From Paraburkholderia phenazinium (GTDB lineage Bacteria; Pseudomonadota; Gammaproteobacteria; Burkholderiales; Burkholderiaceae), in NCBI RefSeq assembly GCF_900142845.1, contig NZ_FSRU01000001.1, positions 3,224,001-3,288,000 of the forward strand: DNA of 64,000 bases. The letters run 5' to 3'. Below are positions 27,920 to 36,163 of this stretch, piece by piece. Position 1 is the stretch's first letter, and every line of letters starts with the position of its first letter. The notes beneath the pieces are model-generated. The model saw nothing but the letters and a program-made list of their open reading frames with translations, was not told the DNA's origin and searched no databases. The position numbers were made by a program, and so were the translations under genes.

Positions 27920-28654
27920 ATGATCCAGATCGACAACGTCAGCAAGTGGTATGGCGCCTTCCAGGTACTCACCGAATGCAGCACGCGGGTCGCCAAGGGC
28001 GAGGTCGTGGTGGTGTGTGGGCCATCCGGTTCCGGGAAGTCAACGCTCATCAAAACCGTGAACGGCCTCGAAGCCGTTCAGCAAGGCGAGATCCGGATCG
28101 ACAACATGGACGTCACCGGCGCGCGGGCCAATCTCGGCAAGATCCGCTCAAGGGCGGGCATGGTCTTTCAGGGCTTCGAACTGTTTCCGCATCTGAGCGT
28201 GCTCGACAATCTGTGCCTTGGGCAGATAAAGGTGCTCAAGCGCAATCGCGACACGGCCCAGGAGCGCGCGATGCAATTGCTGCAGCGTGTCGGCCTCGCG
28301 GCGCACAAGCATAAATTCCCGGCTGCCTTGTCCGGCGGTCAGCAACAGCGCGTCGCGATTGCGCGCGCGTTGTCGATGGATCCGATCGTGATGCTGTTCG
28401 ACGAGCCCACTTCCGCGCTCGATCCCGAGATGGTCAACGAAGTGCTCGATGTCATGACCGATCTCGCGCGCGACGGCATGACGATGATGGTCGTGACGCA
28501 CGAAATGGGTTTCGCGCAACGCGTCGCCGACCGGGTGATCTTCATGGACGGCGGCCGCATCCTCGAGGACTGCGACAAAGCGGACTTTTTCGGCAACACG
28601 GCCGGACGCACCGAGCGGTCCCGCCATTTCCTGTCGAAGATTCTTCACCACTAA
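27920..28654 (+). CDS. Amino acid ABC transporter ATP-binding protein (GltL type)
   Basis: A 244-residue ATPase with Walker [10 protein letters not shown], signature LSGGQQQ, Walker [13 protein letters not shown] and VTHEMGFAQ. It resembles the ATPase at 4-732 but belongs to a complete transporter. The region before the ATG (CCTCTCTCCTCTT) has no Shine-Dalgarno sequence, so translation probably depends on coupling to the permease gene. Confidence 0.92.
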   Translation: MIQIDNVSKWYGAFQVLTECSTRVAKGEVVVVCGPSGSGKSTLIKTVNGLEAVQQGEIRIDNMDVTGARANLGKIRSRAGMVFQGFELFPHLSVLDNLCLGQIKVLKRNRDTAQERAMQLLQRVGLAAHKHKFPAALSGGQQQRVAIARALSMDPIVMLFDEPTSALDPEMVNEVLDVMTDLARDGMTMMVVTHEMGFAQRVADRVIFMDGGRILEDCDKADFFGNTAGRTERSRHFLSKILHH

Positions 28655-28670
28655 CTCTTTCAGAGCCAAC

Positions 28671-29741
28671 ATGCAGGACTTCCCCCTTTCCGAATCCAGT
28701 CACGCGCACCTGACCGATCTGCGCAGCGACACGGTGACCCGCCCTACCCGCGCGATGTACGAGCGCATGCAGAACGCGCCGATTGGCGACGACGGCCTCG
28801 ACGGCGATCCCTCGGTGCGCGAGCTCGAAGAAGCCGTTGCGGCGCGGCTCGGCAAGGAAGCCGGGCTGTATGTGCCGACCTGTACGATGGCAAACCTGCT
28901 GGCCGTGCTGTCGCATGCACAACGGCATGAACAGGTGGTGCTCGAAGCCAACTCGCACATGTACACCACCGAACGCGGCGGCTCCTTGCTCGCCGGTCTC
29001 GCCTACACCCCGGTCGAAGGCCAGTCGGGGGCCATGGATCTGGACCGGCTCGCCGCCGCCATCCGTCCCGGTGCGTACCGGCTCGGTGTCGGCCTGATCG
29101 CGATGGAGACCTCGCACAACAACGCCGGCGGCGCCATCCTGCCGCCTTCGCACATGCGCGACGTGCATGCGCTCGCCATGCAGGCCGGCGTGCCGGTCCA
29201 TATCGACGGCGCGCGTCTGATGAATGCCGCCGTGGCGCTCGGCGTGCCGGCCACGACGCTCGCCGGGCATGCGGAGTCGGTGTCGTTATGCCTGTCCAAG
29301 GGACTGAGCGCGCCGGTCGGCGCGGTCCTCGCGGCCAGTCGCAGCGTCATCGCGACGGCCCGTTCGTACCGCAAGATGCTGGGCGGCACCCAGCGTCAGG
29401 CAGGGATCGTCGCAGCAGCCGGTCTCGAAGCATTGCAGACGATGAGCGCGCGTCTTACCGAAGACCATGCCCGGGCGCGCAAGCTGAGCGAAAGTCTGAA
29501 CGGCCTCGGCGCCTCGCTGCAGGCCAGCGAGCCGCAAACCAATATCGTCCAGGTGAAGGTCGGCGAGACGGGGATGACGAGCCATCAGTGGGTCGATGCC
29601 CTGAGCGCGTTAGACGTGCTGACGCGGCCGTGGGGCGAGCGGATGCTGCGCTGCGTGATGCATCGTCATATCGACGACTCGGACATCGAGCATGCGGTAG
29701 CAGCATTCGCAAGCGTACTCGAGCGCTGCGGGCGTACTTAA
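28671..29741 (+). CDS. Low-specificity threonine aldolase family (PLP-dependent beta-eliminating lyase)
   Basis: A 356-residue fold-type I enzyme with LRSDTVTRPTRAMYE, the GDPSVRELE block, HIDGARLMNA and the PLP lysine in SLCLSKGLSAPVG. It would cleave L-threonine or allo-threonine to glycine and acetaldehyde, or act on another 3-hydroxy amino acid such as 3-hydroxyaspartate. It is the last gene of the transporter operon (16-bp gap), so the imported compound is probably its substrate. Confidence 0.9.
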   Translation: MQDFPLSESSHAHLTDLRSDTVTRPTRAMYERMQNAPIGDDGLDGDPSVRELEEAVAARLGKEAGLYVPTCTMANLLAVLSHAQRHEQVVLEANSHMYTTERGGSLLAGLAYTPVEGQSGAMDLDRLAAAIRPGAYRLGVGLIAMETSHNNAGGAILPPSHMRDVHALAMQAGVPVHIDGARLMNAAVALGVPATTLAGHAESVSLCLSKGLSAPVGAVLAASRSVIATARSYRKMLGGTQRQAGIVAAAGLEALQTMSARLTEDHARARKLSESLNGLGASLQASEPQTNIVQVKVGETGMTSHQWVDALSALDVLTRPWGERMLRCVMHRHIDDSDIEHAVAAFASVLERCGRT

Positions 29742-29768
29742 GCGCACATAAGCGCACATAAGCGCACC
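29739..29768 (+). repeat. Three tandem 10-bp repeats at the threonine aldolase stop codon
   Basis: TAAGCGCACA occurs three times head to tail (the last copy ends in C), starting with the TAA stop codon itself. Because the unit begins with TAA, each repeat also carries a stop triplet, although in a shifted frame. It may be a simple slippage product; a binding-site role is possible but unsupported. Confidence 0.7.
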
Positions 29769-30133
29769 ATTGAAACCGCCTGCGCGGCGGTCCTGCGACA
29801 AGTCGGGATGCGCTGAAGCCGCGGATTCTCGCGACCCGTCCAGCCGTGCTCTACGGCTTCTGAGGCGACGGCCGCTCATTCGGCCGTCTGCCGGTTCTCC
29901 GCCGGCTCGAACAGCCAATCATCTCCATAGCGGGTCCCTATCTGCCGCCGCGGCAGAAAACGCCGTGCGCCTGGCAGTGTTGCACGGTCTCTCGTCGTTG
30001 CCCGTCAAGGGGTGTTGGCCAATACTGGCCTCCAACAACACGCGCCCGGATGGACGCCATGAAGCAGCCTGTCGACGCACGGCTGCGGCGCTCGCCCCTG
30101 ACTGTTTCGTCTCTTACCCTCAAGGAATATCGT
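29769..30133 (+). other. Gene-free stretch before the HD-domain gene
   Basis: I see no convincing coding sequence in these 365 bp. GTTGG and CCAAC arms around TTGGCCAATACTGGCC lie near 30012-30035 and may be an operator for the HD gene. No clear promoter hexamers were identified. The GC content is like that of the neighbours. Confidence 0.35.
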
Positions 30134-30832
30134 ATGACTACCACCATCGCCGGCATCAAGATTCCCGATAGCATCATGGCGCGTGCCGCCACTGAACTGG
30201 TACGCGACACCGAACCGGACCTGCTCTACAACCATTCGCGCCGCGTGTTCCTGTTCGGTGCGCTGGCCGGCGAGCGCAAACAGCTCAAGTTCGATCCGGA
30301 ACTGCTCTATGTGGGCGCCATGTTCCATGACATGGGTCTGATCGAGGCGTACAGCAGCAAGACCGACCGCTTCGAGGTGGATGGTGCGAACGCCGCGCGC
30401 GACTTCCTCAAGCAATACGGCGCGAACGAATACGACATCGAACAGGTCTGGGCCTCCATTGCGCTGCATACGACGCCGGGTGTGCCCGAACACATGAAGC
30501 CGGTGGTCGCACTGGTGACCGCGGGCGTCGAGATGGACGTGCTGGGCCTCACGTATCACGAGTTCAGCGAAGAACAACGGATCCAGGTCGTGGCCGCCCA
30601 TCCGCGCGAGCAGACCTTCAAAAACGACATCATCGACGCCTTCGCACAGGGCACCATCCGGAAGCCCGAAACAACCTTCGGCAACGTCAAGGCCGACGTG
30701 CTCGAGCTTCGCGACCCGACGTACAAGCGTCTGAATTTCTGCCAGATCATCCTGGGTTCGGCATGGGACGACAGCAACGCCGGCCATGCGCATCACGCCG
30801 GCTGCGGTTGCGCGGACACCGGCAAGGCATAG
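30134..30832 (+). CDS. HD-domain phosphohydrolase/hydratase-like protein
   Basis: A 232-residue HD-fold protein. Metal ligands are visible as His in YNHSRRVF, the His-Asp pair in MFHDMGL and His in ALHTTPG, as in the cyanamide hydratase-like branch of the family. The C-terminal tail, GHAHHAGCGC, is rich in His and Cys and may bind a metal. The ATG at 30134 follows AAGGA; the open frame from 30050 is not supported. The substrate is unknown. Confidence 0.82.
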   Translation: MTTTIAGIKIPDSIMARAATELVRDTEPDLLYNHSRRVFLFGALAGERKQLKFDPELLYVGAMFHDMGLIEAYSSKTDRFEVDGANAARDFLKQYGANEYDIEQVWASIALHTTPGVPEHMKPVVALVTAGVEMDVLGLTYHEFSEEQRIQVVAAHPREQTFKNDIIDAFAQGTIRKPETTFGNVKADVLELRDPTYKRLNFCQIILGSAWDDSNAGHAHHAGCGCADTGKA

Positions 30833-30876
30833 TTGATTCGCAGCCCGGTTCCCAGTATCTGGTCACCTCAGGATCC

Positions 30877-31452
30877 CTAAAGTAACTTCGGTGTGCCGAC
30901 CCAAAGGGCGAGCGCCTCCATGCGCTGGTTATTGTTCCATTGATGCGGCAGCGTAGCCGGGTAATGTGCACTGTCTCCGGCTTGCAAGACAAAGGTCTCG
31001 CGCTCCAACGTCAGCGACACCTCGCCGGATATCACGTACAGAAACTCTTCTGCGGCACTCGTGGGCATGTCGGTCGGCTGCCTTTGCCCGGGCGGGAACC
31101 TGACGAGAATCACCTCGAGTTGTTGGTGCGGCGATGCCCGCGTGAGTTGCGCAAACAGGTTCTCCGACTCCGCAAACCTGAAGAACTTCAACTGATCGCT
31201 GCGACATACCGGCTGCCGATCACGCGGCGTATCCACGAAGTACTGCGCGGCGACCCCGAGCGCGCGGGCGATCCCGTTCAGCGACGCGATCGACGGTTTG
31301 GCCAGCCCTCGCTCAACCTGCGAGAGAAAGGGCTTCGAAATCCCCGCGGCGGCGGCCGTGTAGTCGAGCGTGCGTTTTAACCTCTGCCGTAACGCACGAA
31401 TCTTTCCGCCAAGCACGATCGCCGGCGTCGTTTCTTTAAGTTCGGAGAGCAT
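30877..31452 (-). CDS. XRE-family regulator with C-terminal cupin domain
   Basis: A 191-residue regulator. Residues about 16-70 form an XRE helix-turn-helix (TAAAAGISKPFLSQVERG) and residues about 110-185 a cupin (MPTSAAEEFLYVISGEVSL, HYPATLPHQW). This layout is typical of PuuR-like regulators that sense small metabolites through the cupin. It is convergent with the HD gene and its target is not apparent. Confidence 0.88.
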   Translation of the reverse strand: MLSELKETTPAIVLGGKIRALRQRLKRTLDYTAAAAGISKPFLSQVERGLAKPSIASLNGIARALGVAAQYFVDTPRDRQPVCRSDQLKFFRFAESENLFAQLTRASPHQQLEVILVRFPPGQRQPTDMPTSAAEEFLYVISGEVSLTLERETFVLQAGDSAHYPATLPHQWNNNQRMEALALWVGTPKLL

Positions 31453-31515
31453 AGAGTCAAGGCGATGAGTCGATAGTCGTACCCGAATCCGGCAAGGGTT
31501 CTCGCGCGCCGCGCA

Positions 31516-31743
31516 CTAGCGCCAGAGGTGCCGTATCAGGCGCTGCAATCGGGCCGCCTGCTCGAGGCGCTCCTGAATCGAAGCCTTCTGTCGTGCATCA
31601 TCCCGGTTTGCCGGCGATTGCCATTGACTCCGCCAGAGATGCCCTATCCGTTGCCAGAATGGGGGCGCCGGATAAGAACGCACTGTGGCCGGATGCTCCA
31701 CTACGACATGACCCCGGTTTGAACATAATTGCGGCTGGTTCAT
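31516..31743 (-). CDS. Small basic hypothetical protein
   Basis: A possible 75-residue protein from the ATG at 31743, with AGGGA 9 bp upstream. It is rich in Arg, Gln and Trp, with a predicted amphipathic C-terminal helix (RDDARQKASIQERLEQAARL). It has no recognised domain. The frame is open further upstream, but that part reads like non-coding sequence. The gene is plausible but not proven. Confidence 0.45.
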   Translation of the reverse strand: MNQPQLCSNRGHVVVEHPATVRSYPAPPFWQRIGHLWRSQWQSPANRDDARQKASIQERLEQAARLQRLIRHLWR

Positions 31744-31851
31744 GGTGAATATCCCTGGAAGGTAGCGTGGGATCATTTTGCGCATGGGCAACGCCGCGCG
31801 ATAGAACCAGGCATCGCAATCTGAATCGGGACACTGCATCCGTTTTGCAAT

Positions 31852-31877
31852 CTGTATCCCTCGGTGGATCGATACAG
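31852..31877. promoter_or_regulatory. Inverted repeat upstream of the MocR-like gene
   Basis: CTGTATC (31852-31858) and GATACAG (31871-31877) are inverse copies separated by 12 bp, 83 bp before the regulator start. CTGTA is shared with the CTGTAC repeats in front of the adjacent exporter gene (33386-33429), which suggests one regulator acts at both sites. Confidence 0.5.
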
Positions 31878-31959
31878 GGGCGATGCCCGACCTCACAGGC
31901 CCAGGGCGCACTGTTAGAATTGCTTATATTGTGGCGTTTCGAAAACAGGTGGATCGCGG

Positions 31960-33384
31960 ATGTGGGACCGGACGACTCGTTACGGCGAACTTGCCAGCCA
32001 ATTGCACGAAGAGATCTGCTCCGGTGCGTTTCGCCCCGGCGACAAGTTGCCGTCGATCCGCGCCTTGTGTTCGCGCTTCAAGGGAAGTAGCGCCACCATC
32101 ACCCACGCGCTGTACCTGCTCGAAGACGCGGGGCTGATCGCGGCGCGCCCGCGCTCCGGCTTCTATGTTCGAGAACGCCAGGCAAGCATCGGTCAGCCGC
32201 AGCAACCTCGGCCGGAAACCGTCGCGCAGCCCGCGCTGCCGGCGCAACGCGCCTTGCTGCGCGAACTGGACCGGCTGGAGGTTCACGAGCAGCCCATGCT
32301 GTTTGCCGTGATCGATCCGGATCTGTATCCGGTCCTGGCCCTGCAACGCATCATGACGGCCCAGGCTCGTCGCAATCCCTCGTTTTTTACCTTGGGGGAC
32401 ATGTGCGCTCAATCGCCGCTCGCGGGACAGTTGGCGCGCCGGGGACGATTGATGGGCTGCAACTGGCGCGCCGAAGACGTCACCGTTACGCCGGGCGGCA
32501 AATTCACCCACCGCGCGCTACTACGAGTGCTAACCAAACCGGGCGATACGGTTGCCATTGCGTCCCCGGCCTCGATGAGGCTGTTAAGGGACCTGGATGC
32601 AATGGGACTGAAAGCGCTCGAGATACCCGCGCACCCAGAACACGGCCTGTCCACCGACACGCTCGATTTCGTCCTGAAGCGGGAGAGCGTGGCGGCGTGT
32701 GTGTTCTCGGCCAACTTCTCGCATCCGACCGGAGGGCTGATGAGCGACAACGCCAAGCGCCGTACCGTCGGCTTGCTCGCGAAGCATGGCGTGCCGCTGA
32801 TTGAAGACGACCAGAACGGCGAACTGTATTTCGGCAAGAGCCGTCCGTTGCCTTTCAAGGCGTTCGATCAAGCCGGACTGGTGCACTACATCACGAACCT
32901 GAGCGACCTGATCAGTCCCGGCATGTCGATAGGCTTCGCGGTGACAGACCTGCGGAAGGAACTGGATTTTTTCCCGGAGCCGGCGCCGCTGTTTCAGCAC
33001 ACGTTAGCCGCGTTTATGGCTAGCGGACTATTCGAGCCGCACTTGCGACGGTTGCGTCAGACGCTGGCGGGCTATGCCAAGGTGCACCGGGCAGCCGTGC
33101 AACGTCACTTCCCGCCGGAAGCCTGTAGCCATGAAGTCTCGGGAGGGCATTGGCTGTGGGTCGAACTGCCGCGCGGTTTCGACACCGTGGCTTTACTGCA
33201 CAAAGCGCTCGCGCTGGGCATCGCGTTTGCGCCGGGCCAGTTGTTCTGCACCGACGGCAGCCTGAATCATTGCTTGCGGCTCAATATGGGCATGCCCCTG
33301 ACCGATCGGACCGAACGCGATATTGCGGCCCTGGGTCAATTGATATCCGAAGAGCTGGTGCAACTGCGCACCGCGTCCGCCTGA
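31960..33384 (+). CDS. MocR-like GntR/aminotransferase regulator lacking the PLP lysine
   Basis: A 474-residue fusion of an N-terminal GntR winged helix (LASQLHEEICSGAFRPGDKLP) and a fold-type I aminotransferase-like domain. The SHPTGG and EDDQNGELYFG segments are recognisable. Where MocR proteins have SFSKTLxPGLR, this protein reads NLSDLISPGMS, so both the cofactor lysine and the following arginine are absent. It may bind an effector without forming the PLP Schiff base. It lies upstream of a LysE-type exporter in the same direction. Confidence 0.85.
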   Translation: MWDRTTRYGELASQLHEEICSGAFRPGDKLPSIRALCSRFKGSSATITHALYLLEDAGLIAARPRSGFYVRERQASIGQPQQPRPETVAQPALPAQRALLRELDRLEVHEQPMLFAVIDPDLYPVLALQRIMTAQARRNPSFFTLGDMCAQSPLAGQLARRGRLMGCNWRAEDVTVTPGGKFTHRALLRVLTKPGDTVAIASPASMRLLRDLDAMGLKALEIPAHPEHGLSTDTLDFVLKRESVAACVFSANFSHPTGGLMSDNAKRRTVGLLAKHGVPLIEDDQNGELYFGKSRPLPFKAFDQAGLVHYITNLSDLISPGMSIGFAVTDLRKELDFFPEPAPLFQHTLAAFMASGLFEPHLRRLRQTLAGYAKVHRAAVQRHFPPEACSHEVSGGHWLWVELPRGFDTVALLHKALALGIAFAPGQLFCTDGSLNHCLRLNMGMPLTDRTERDIAALGQLISEELVQLRTASA

Positions 33385-33385
33385 T

Positions 33386-33429
33386 CTGTACCGGACCCCA
33401 CCCGCCAATCTGTACAGTTACTGTACCGG
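33386..33429 (+). promoter_or_regulatory. CTGTAC repeats in the LysE-type exporter promoter
   Basis: Three CTGTAC copies start at 33386, 33410 and 33421; the outer two extend to CTGTACCGG. The last two form CTGTACAGTTACTGTAC. Repeats of this kind are common at MocR operators. They sit 48-91 bp before the exporter start codon. Confidence 0.6.
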
Positions 33430-33476
33430 CTCCTGTCGATAAACTGCGTTAAAACGCATTGTCACCGGAGCCACCG

Positions 33477-34091
33477 ATGTCCTTCGAATCCCTCAGCGCG
33501 CTGCCTGCCGGCATCCTGTTCGCGCTCGTCACCAGCATCACGCCGGGGCCGAACAACACCATGTTGCTCACCTCGGGCGTCAATTTCGGTTTTCGCCGCA
33601 CGCTCCCGCACCTGTTCGGCATTAGCTCGGGCGTGGTGGTGCTGATGCTGGCGGTCGGCTTCGGTCTTGGCGAGGCGTTTCAGCGCTTTCCGGTGCTGTA
33701 CACGGTGCTGGAAGTCGCCAGCGTCGCGTATCTGCTGTATCTGGCGTGGAAGATCGGCACCTCGGGTCAGGTCAAACTGCGCAACGGTGAGCGCCGGCCC
33801 ATGAAGTTTTACGAAGCGGCCGCCTTCCAGTGGGTCAATCCGAAGGCGTGGATGATGGTGCTGACCGCTGCCACGACCATTCACGTCAGCGAGAACTTCA
33901 ACAGCAATGTCCTGTTGATGGCGGTGGTGTTCTACGTGGTCGGCTTTCCGTGCATCTCGCTGTGGGCCGGCTTCGGCACGGCAATGCGGCAAGTGCTCGC
34001 GGACCCCAGGCGGCTGCGCATCTTCAACGTGGCGATGGCGCTGCTGCTCGTGATGACGCTGTATCCGATTGCAGCGCGGCTGTTGAGCTAA
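33477..34091 (+). CDS. LysE/RhtB-family amino acid exporter
   Basis: A 204-residue inner-membrane protein with about six hydrophobic segments and the family N-terminal motif SITPGPNNTMLLTSG, followed by GFRRTLPHLFGI and the FQWVNPKAWMM block. It would export an amino acid or derivative. The ATG at 33477 has CGGAG upstream. The MocR-like gene just before it is the probable regulator. Confidence 0.9.
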   Translation: MSFESLSALPAGILFALVTSITPGPNNTMLLTSGVNFGFRRTLPHLFGISSGVVVLMLAVGFGLGEAFQRFPVLYTVLEVASVAYLLYLAWKIGTSGQVKLRNGERRPMKFYEAAAFQWVNPKAWMMVLTAATTIHVSENFNSNVLLMAVVFYVVGFPCISLWAGFGTAMRQVLADPRRLRIFNVAMALLLVMTLYPIAARLLS

Positions 34092-34108
34092 ACGTCGAGC
34101 CGCGAATC

Positions 34109-34151
34109 GTGGTCCGTAGGGTTGCCGCGCGATTGCGCCGCTACGGACCAC
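34109..34151. terminator. Hairpin between the exporter and lectin genes
   Basis: GTGGTCCGTAG (34109-34119) and CTACGGACCAC (34141-34151) make a perfect 11-bp stem with a GC-rich 21-nt loop, between convergent genes. It has no strong T-tract, only CTCGTTTAG on the plus strand. It probably serves both sides. Confidence 0.55.
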
Positions 34152-34173
34152 CTCGTTTAGTCAGCCGACACTA

Positions 34174-34518
34174 TCAACCAATCGCCCAGTTGAGGATGGC
34201 AACGCAGTCGTTGTAGTCGCCGTCGCCGCCGTCCTCTGATGCCAGCAGTGCAAAGTTCGCTTTACCGCCCAGGACGACCTGGGTCGATACCAGATCAGAC
34301 GCACTGCCGTGCGCGCTAACGGTCACCTGAATCGCACCCTTGCCGGAATTGAAAACCTTATGACCGAGTGACACCTCATTGGCCCCGGTTCCCGAGAAGG
34401 TTCCTTTCGACACACCATCGACCAGGACGGTCAACGTCTCCGTATACTGGGAATTTGCATACGCCGTCACACCGAAACTAATATTCGCAGGAAGAGTAAA
34501 AACACCTTGCTTGGCCAT
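34174..34518 (-). CDS. LecB (PA-IIL)-like calcium-dependent lectin 1
   Basis: A 114-residue lectin that, like Pseudomonas LecB, should bind fucose- or mannose-type sugars through two calcium ions. The calcium loop EDGGDGDYND keeps every LecB ligand position, Asn21 is present and the C-terminal residue is Gly. The specificity triplet after Asn21 is S-Q-Y where LecB has S-S-G. No signal peptide is present, as in the family. AGGGA precedes the ATG. It follows a second lectin gene after 53 bp. Confidence 0.92.
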   Translation of the reverse strand: MAKQGVFTLPANISFGVTAYANSQYTETLTVLVDGVSKGTFSGTGANEVSLGHKVFNSGKGAIQVTVSAHGSASDLVSTQVVLGGKANFALLASEDGGDGDYNDCVAILNWAIG

Positions 34519-34571
34519 AATAAATCCCTAAAAGTCGTTTTTTAAATCAATCAGATCTGATAATTGAGTGA

Positions 34572-34925
34572 TCAACGCAACGGCCAGTTGAGCTCGATTA
34601 TGCTGTCATTGAAATCTCCATCACTCCCTTCGTCTGCCGCAACCATTCCAAAATTAACGCGATTGGCTAAAATTGCACGCCCCGAAATCAGGCTGGATGG
34701 AGTCGCGCCACCAGAACCGGTACCCACGGTTACCTGAACGGCACCTTTTCCGGAATTCAATACCTGGCTTCCAATGAGGTTATTCGACATGCCATGCCCC
34801 GTAAACGTGGCCTTGACCTGCCCATCGATGAGAATTTTGACGGTCTGATCGAACGTCGAATTGGTAAATGCCGACACGCCAAAATTCGTATTTGCGGGAA
34901 GTGTGAATTTGCCTTGCTGATCCAT
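34572..34925 (-). CDS. LecB (PA-IIL)-like calcium-dependent lectin 2
   Basis: A 117-residue paralogue of the neighbouring lectin (QGKFTLPANTNFGVSAF). The calcium loop is DEGSDGDFND, with Asp for the first Glu of LecB, and the C-terminal residue is Arg where LecB has Gly. The specificity triplet is S-T-F. The central loop is slightly longer. The ATG at 34925 follows AAGG; an upstream in-frame extension to 35096 is not lectin-like. It is transcribed before lectin 1. Confidence 0.9.
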   Translation of the reverse strand: MDQQGKFTLPANTNFGVSAFTNSTFDQTVKILIDGQVKATFTGHGMSNNLIGSQVLNSGKGAVQVTVGTGSGGATPSSLISGRAILANRVNFGMVAADEGSDGDFNDSIIELNWPLR

Positions 34926-35400
34926 GATTAAACCTTCAGAGAGATTTGTTTCTGCAGACCATCGAAGCCAACCAGCATTCATCCGACTTCTGGACGACAC
35001 CTCGCAGGTATCGGTGCCGTCGCAGCGGACTCGAGTGGAATCGCGCCGCCGGTGAACCCAATTTAAGTCATGCGAACATGCCCATCTAGCTGTCATCGGT
35101 TACAGGGTCGGGCATCGTGATCGCTCCAGGCGTTTGCGGCCAATGCGTCGAAACGATGCCACGTTATCCATATCAATAATAAGGAAAATGACAACCTGCC
35201 GACAACTGCTAACGCCCTCACAAAGCAGGAAAATCCGCAAAAAATACCATTTCACTCCCCCAAACCCCTTTCATCTGCACGCAACCACTATCTCTATAAT
35301 CAACATCTAAAAAAATAAAATTAATCCCCCATTTACTTCGCACAACTCTCCGACCAGAATAGTTATGCCGGGATGCGTAATCAGGTATGGAGATATCGCA
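34926..35400. promoter_or_regulatory. AT-rich divergent region between the lectin and LuxR genes
   Basis: These 475 bp contain no convincing gene. The half nearest the LuxR gene (about 35160-35370) is clearly AT-rich compared with the genome and holds TATAAT-like sequences such as CTATAATCAA. CTGCT and AGCAG arms near 35207-35229 are too far apart for a standard lux box. A GGAG precedes the LuxR start. Confidence 0.45.
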
Positions 35401-36120
35401 ATGGAACCTGCCTTTCTGGATATTTACGAGGCATTCTCCTCCGCAGGAGACGAATATCAGATTTTCGAGCGAATCACATCATGCGCGAAAAAACTCGGAT
35501 TTGAATATTGTTGCTACGGCATACGCACGCCAATTCCCGTTTCGAATCCTTCTATCGCAATCTTCGAGACTTACCCAGAAGGCTGGATGAAGCATTATCA
35601 GGAAAGCAACTATTTAGGCATTGATCCAACGGTGAAGACCGGCGCTCGCCATTCGCGCCTGATGGTTTGGTCCGAATTGATCGCGACCGAGACGCGTCCG
35701 TTTTGGGCCGATGCGCATGACTTCGGCCTCAGGGTAGGTGTCGCCCAATCGAACTGGTCGGCCAATGGTGTGTTTGGGTTGTTGACCATGTCCCGGCACG
35801 CGGACACATTGAGCAGAACTGAAATCAATCGGCTACCGCAACCGATTAACTGGCTAGCCAATCTGTCGCACGTCACGATGAGTAATTTCCTTCTACCCAA
35901 ACTGATACCCGAATCACAGGTCCAGTTGACCGCACGGGAGCGCGAGGTGTTGTGCTGGTCGGGAGAAGGAAAGACCGCCTATGAGGTCGGAAAAATTCTA
36001 GGTATCTCCGAACGTACCGTTAATTTCCATATTGGCAACCTGCTGTCAAAACTGGAAGCCACTAACAAGATTCAGGCCGCAGTCAAAGCGAGCGCGATGG
36101 GACTGATTCAGTTGGGTTGA
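35401..36120 (+). CDS. LuxR-type regulator with autoinducer-binding domain
   Basis: A 239-residue quorum-sensing-type regulator. The acyl-homoserine-lactone pocket residues are visible: W and Y in GWMKHYQ, D-P in LGIDPTV, W in LMVWSEL and the Gly in RVGVAQ. The C-terminal LuxR helix-turn-helix is LTAREREVLCWSGEGKTAYE and ISERTVNFHIGNLLSKL. The ATG at 35401 has GGAG at 8 bp. No luxI-type synthase is in the window, so it may be a solo receptor. It is divergent from the lectin genes. Confidence 0.88.
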   Translation: MEPAFLDIYEAFSSAGDEYQIFERITSCAKKLGFEYCCYGIRTPIPVSNPSIAIFETYPEGWMKHYQESNYLGIDPTVKTGARHSRLMVWSELIATETRPFWADAHDFGLRVGVAQSNWSANGVFGLLTMSRHADTLSRTEINRLPQPINWLANLSHVTMSNFLLPKLIPESQVQLTAREREVLCWSGEGKTAYEVGKILGISERTVNFHIGNLLSKLEATNKIQAAVKASAMGLIQLG

Positions 36121-36163
36121 CGCATGGCCGTCGGGTTGCTGTGCGATGGCACCGGCATGAGTG

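Noticed and set aside
34926..35400. A lux box in front of the lectin or LuxR gene
   Set aside because: The only CTG/CAG inverted arms are too far apart for the normal 20-bp element.
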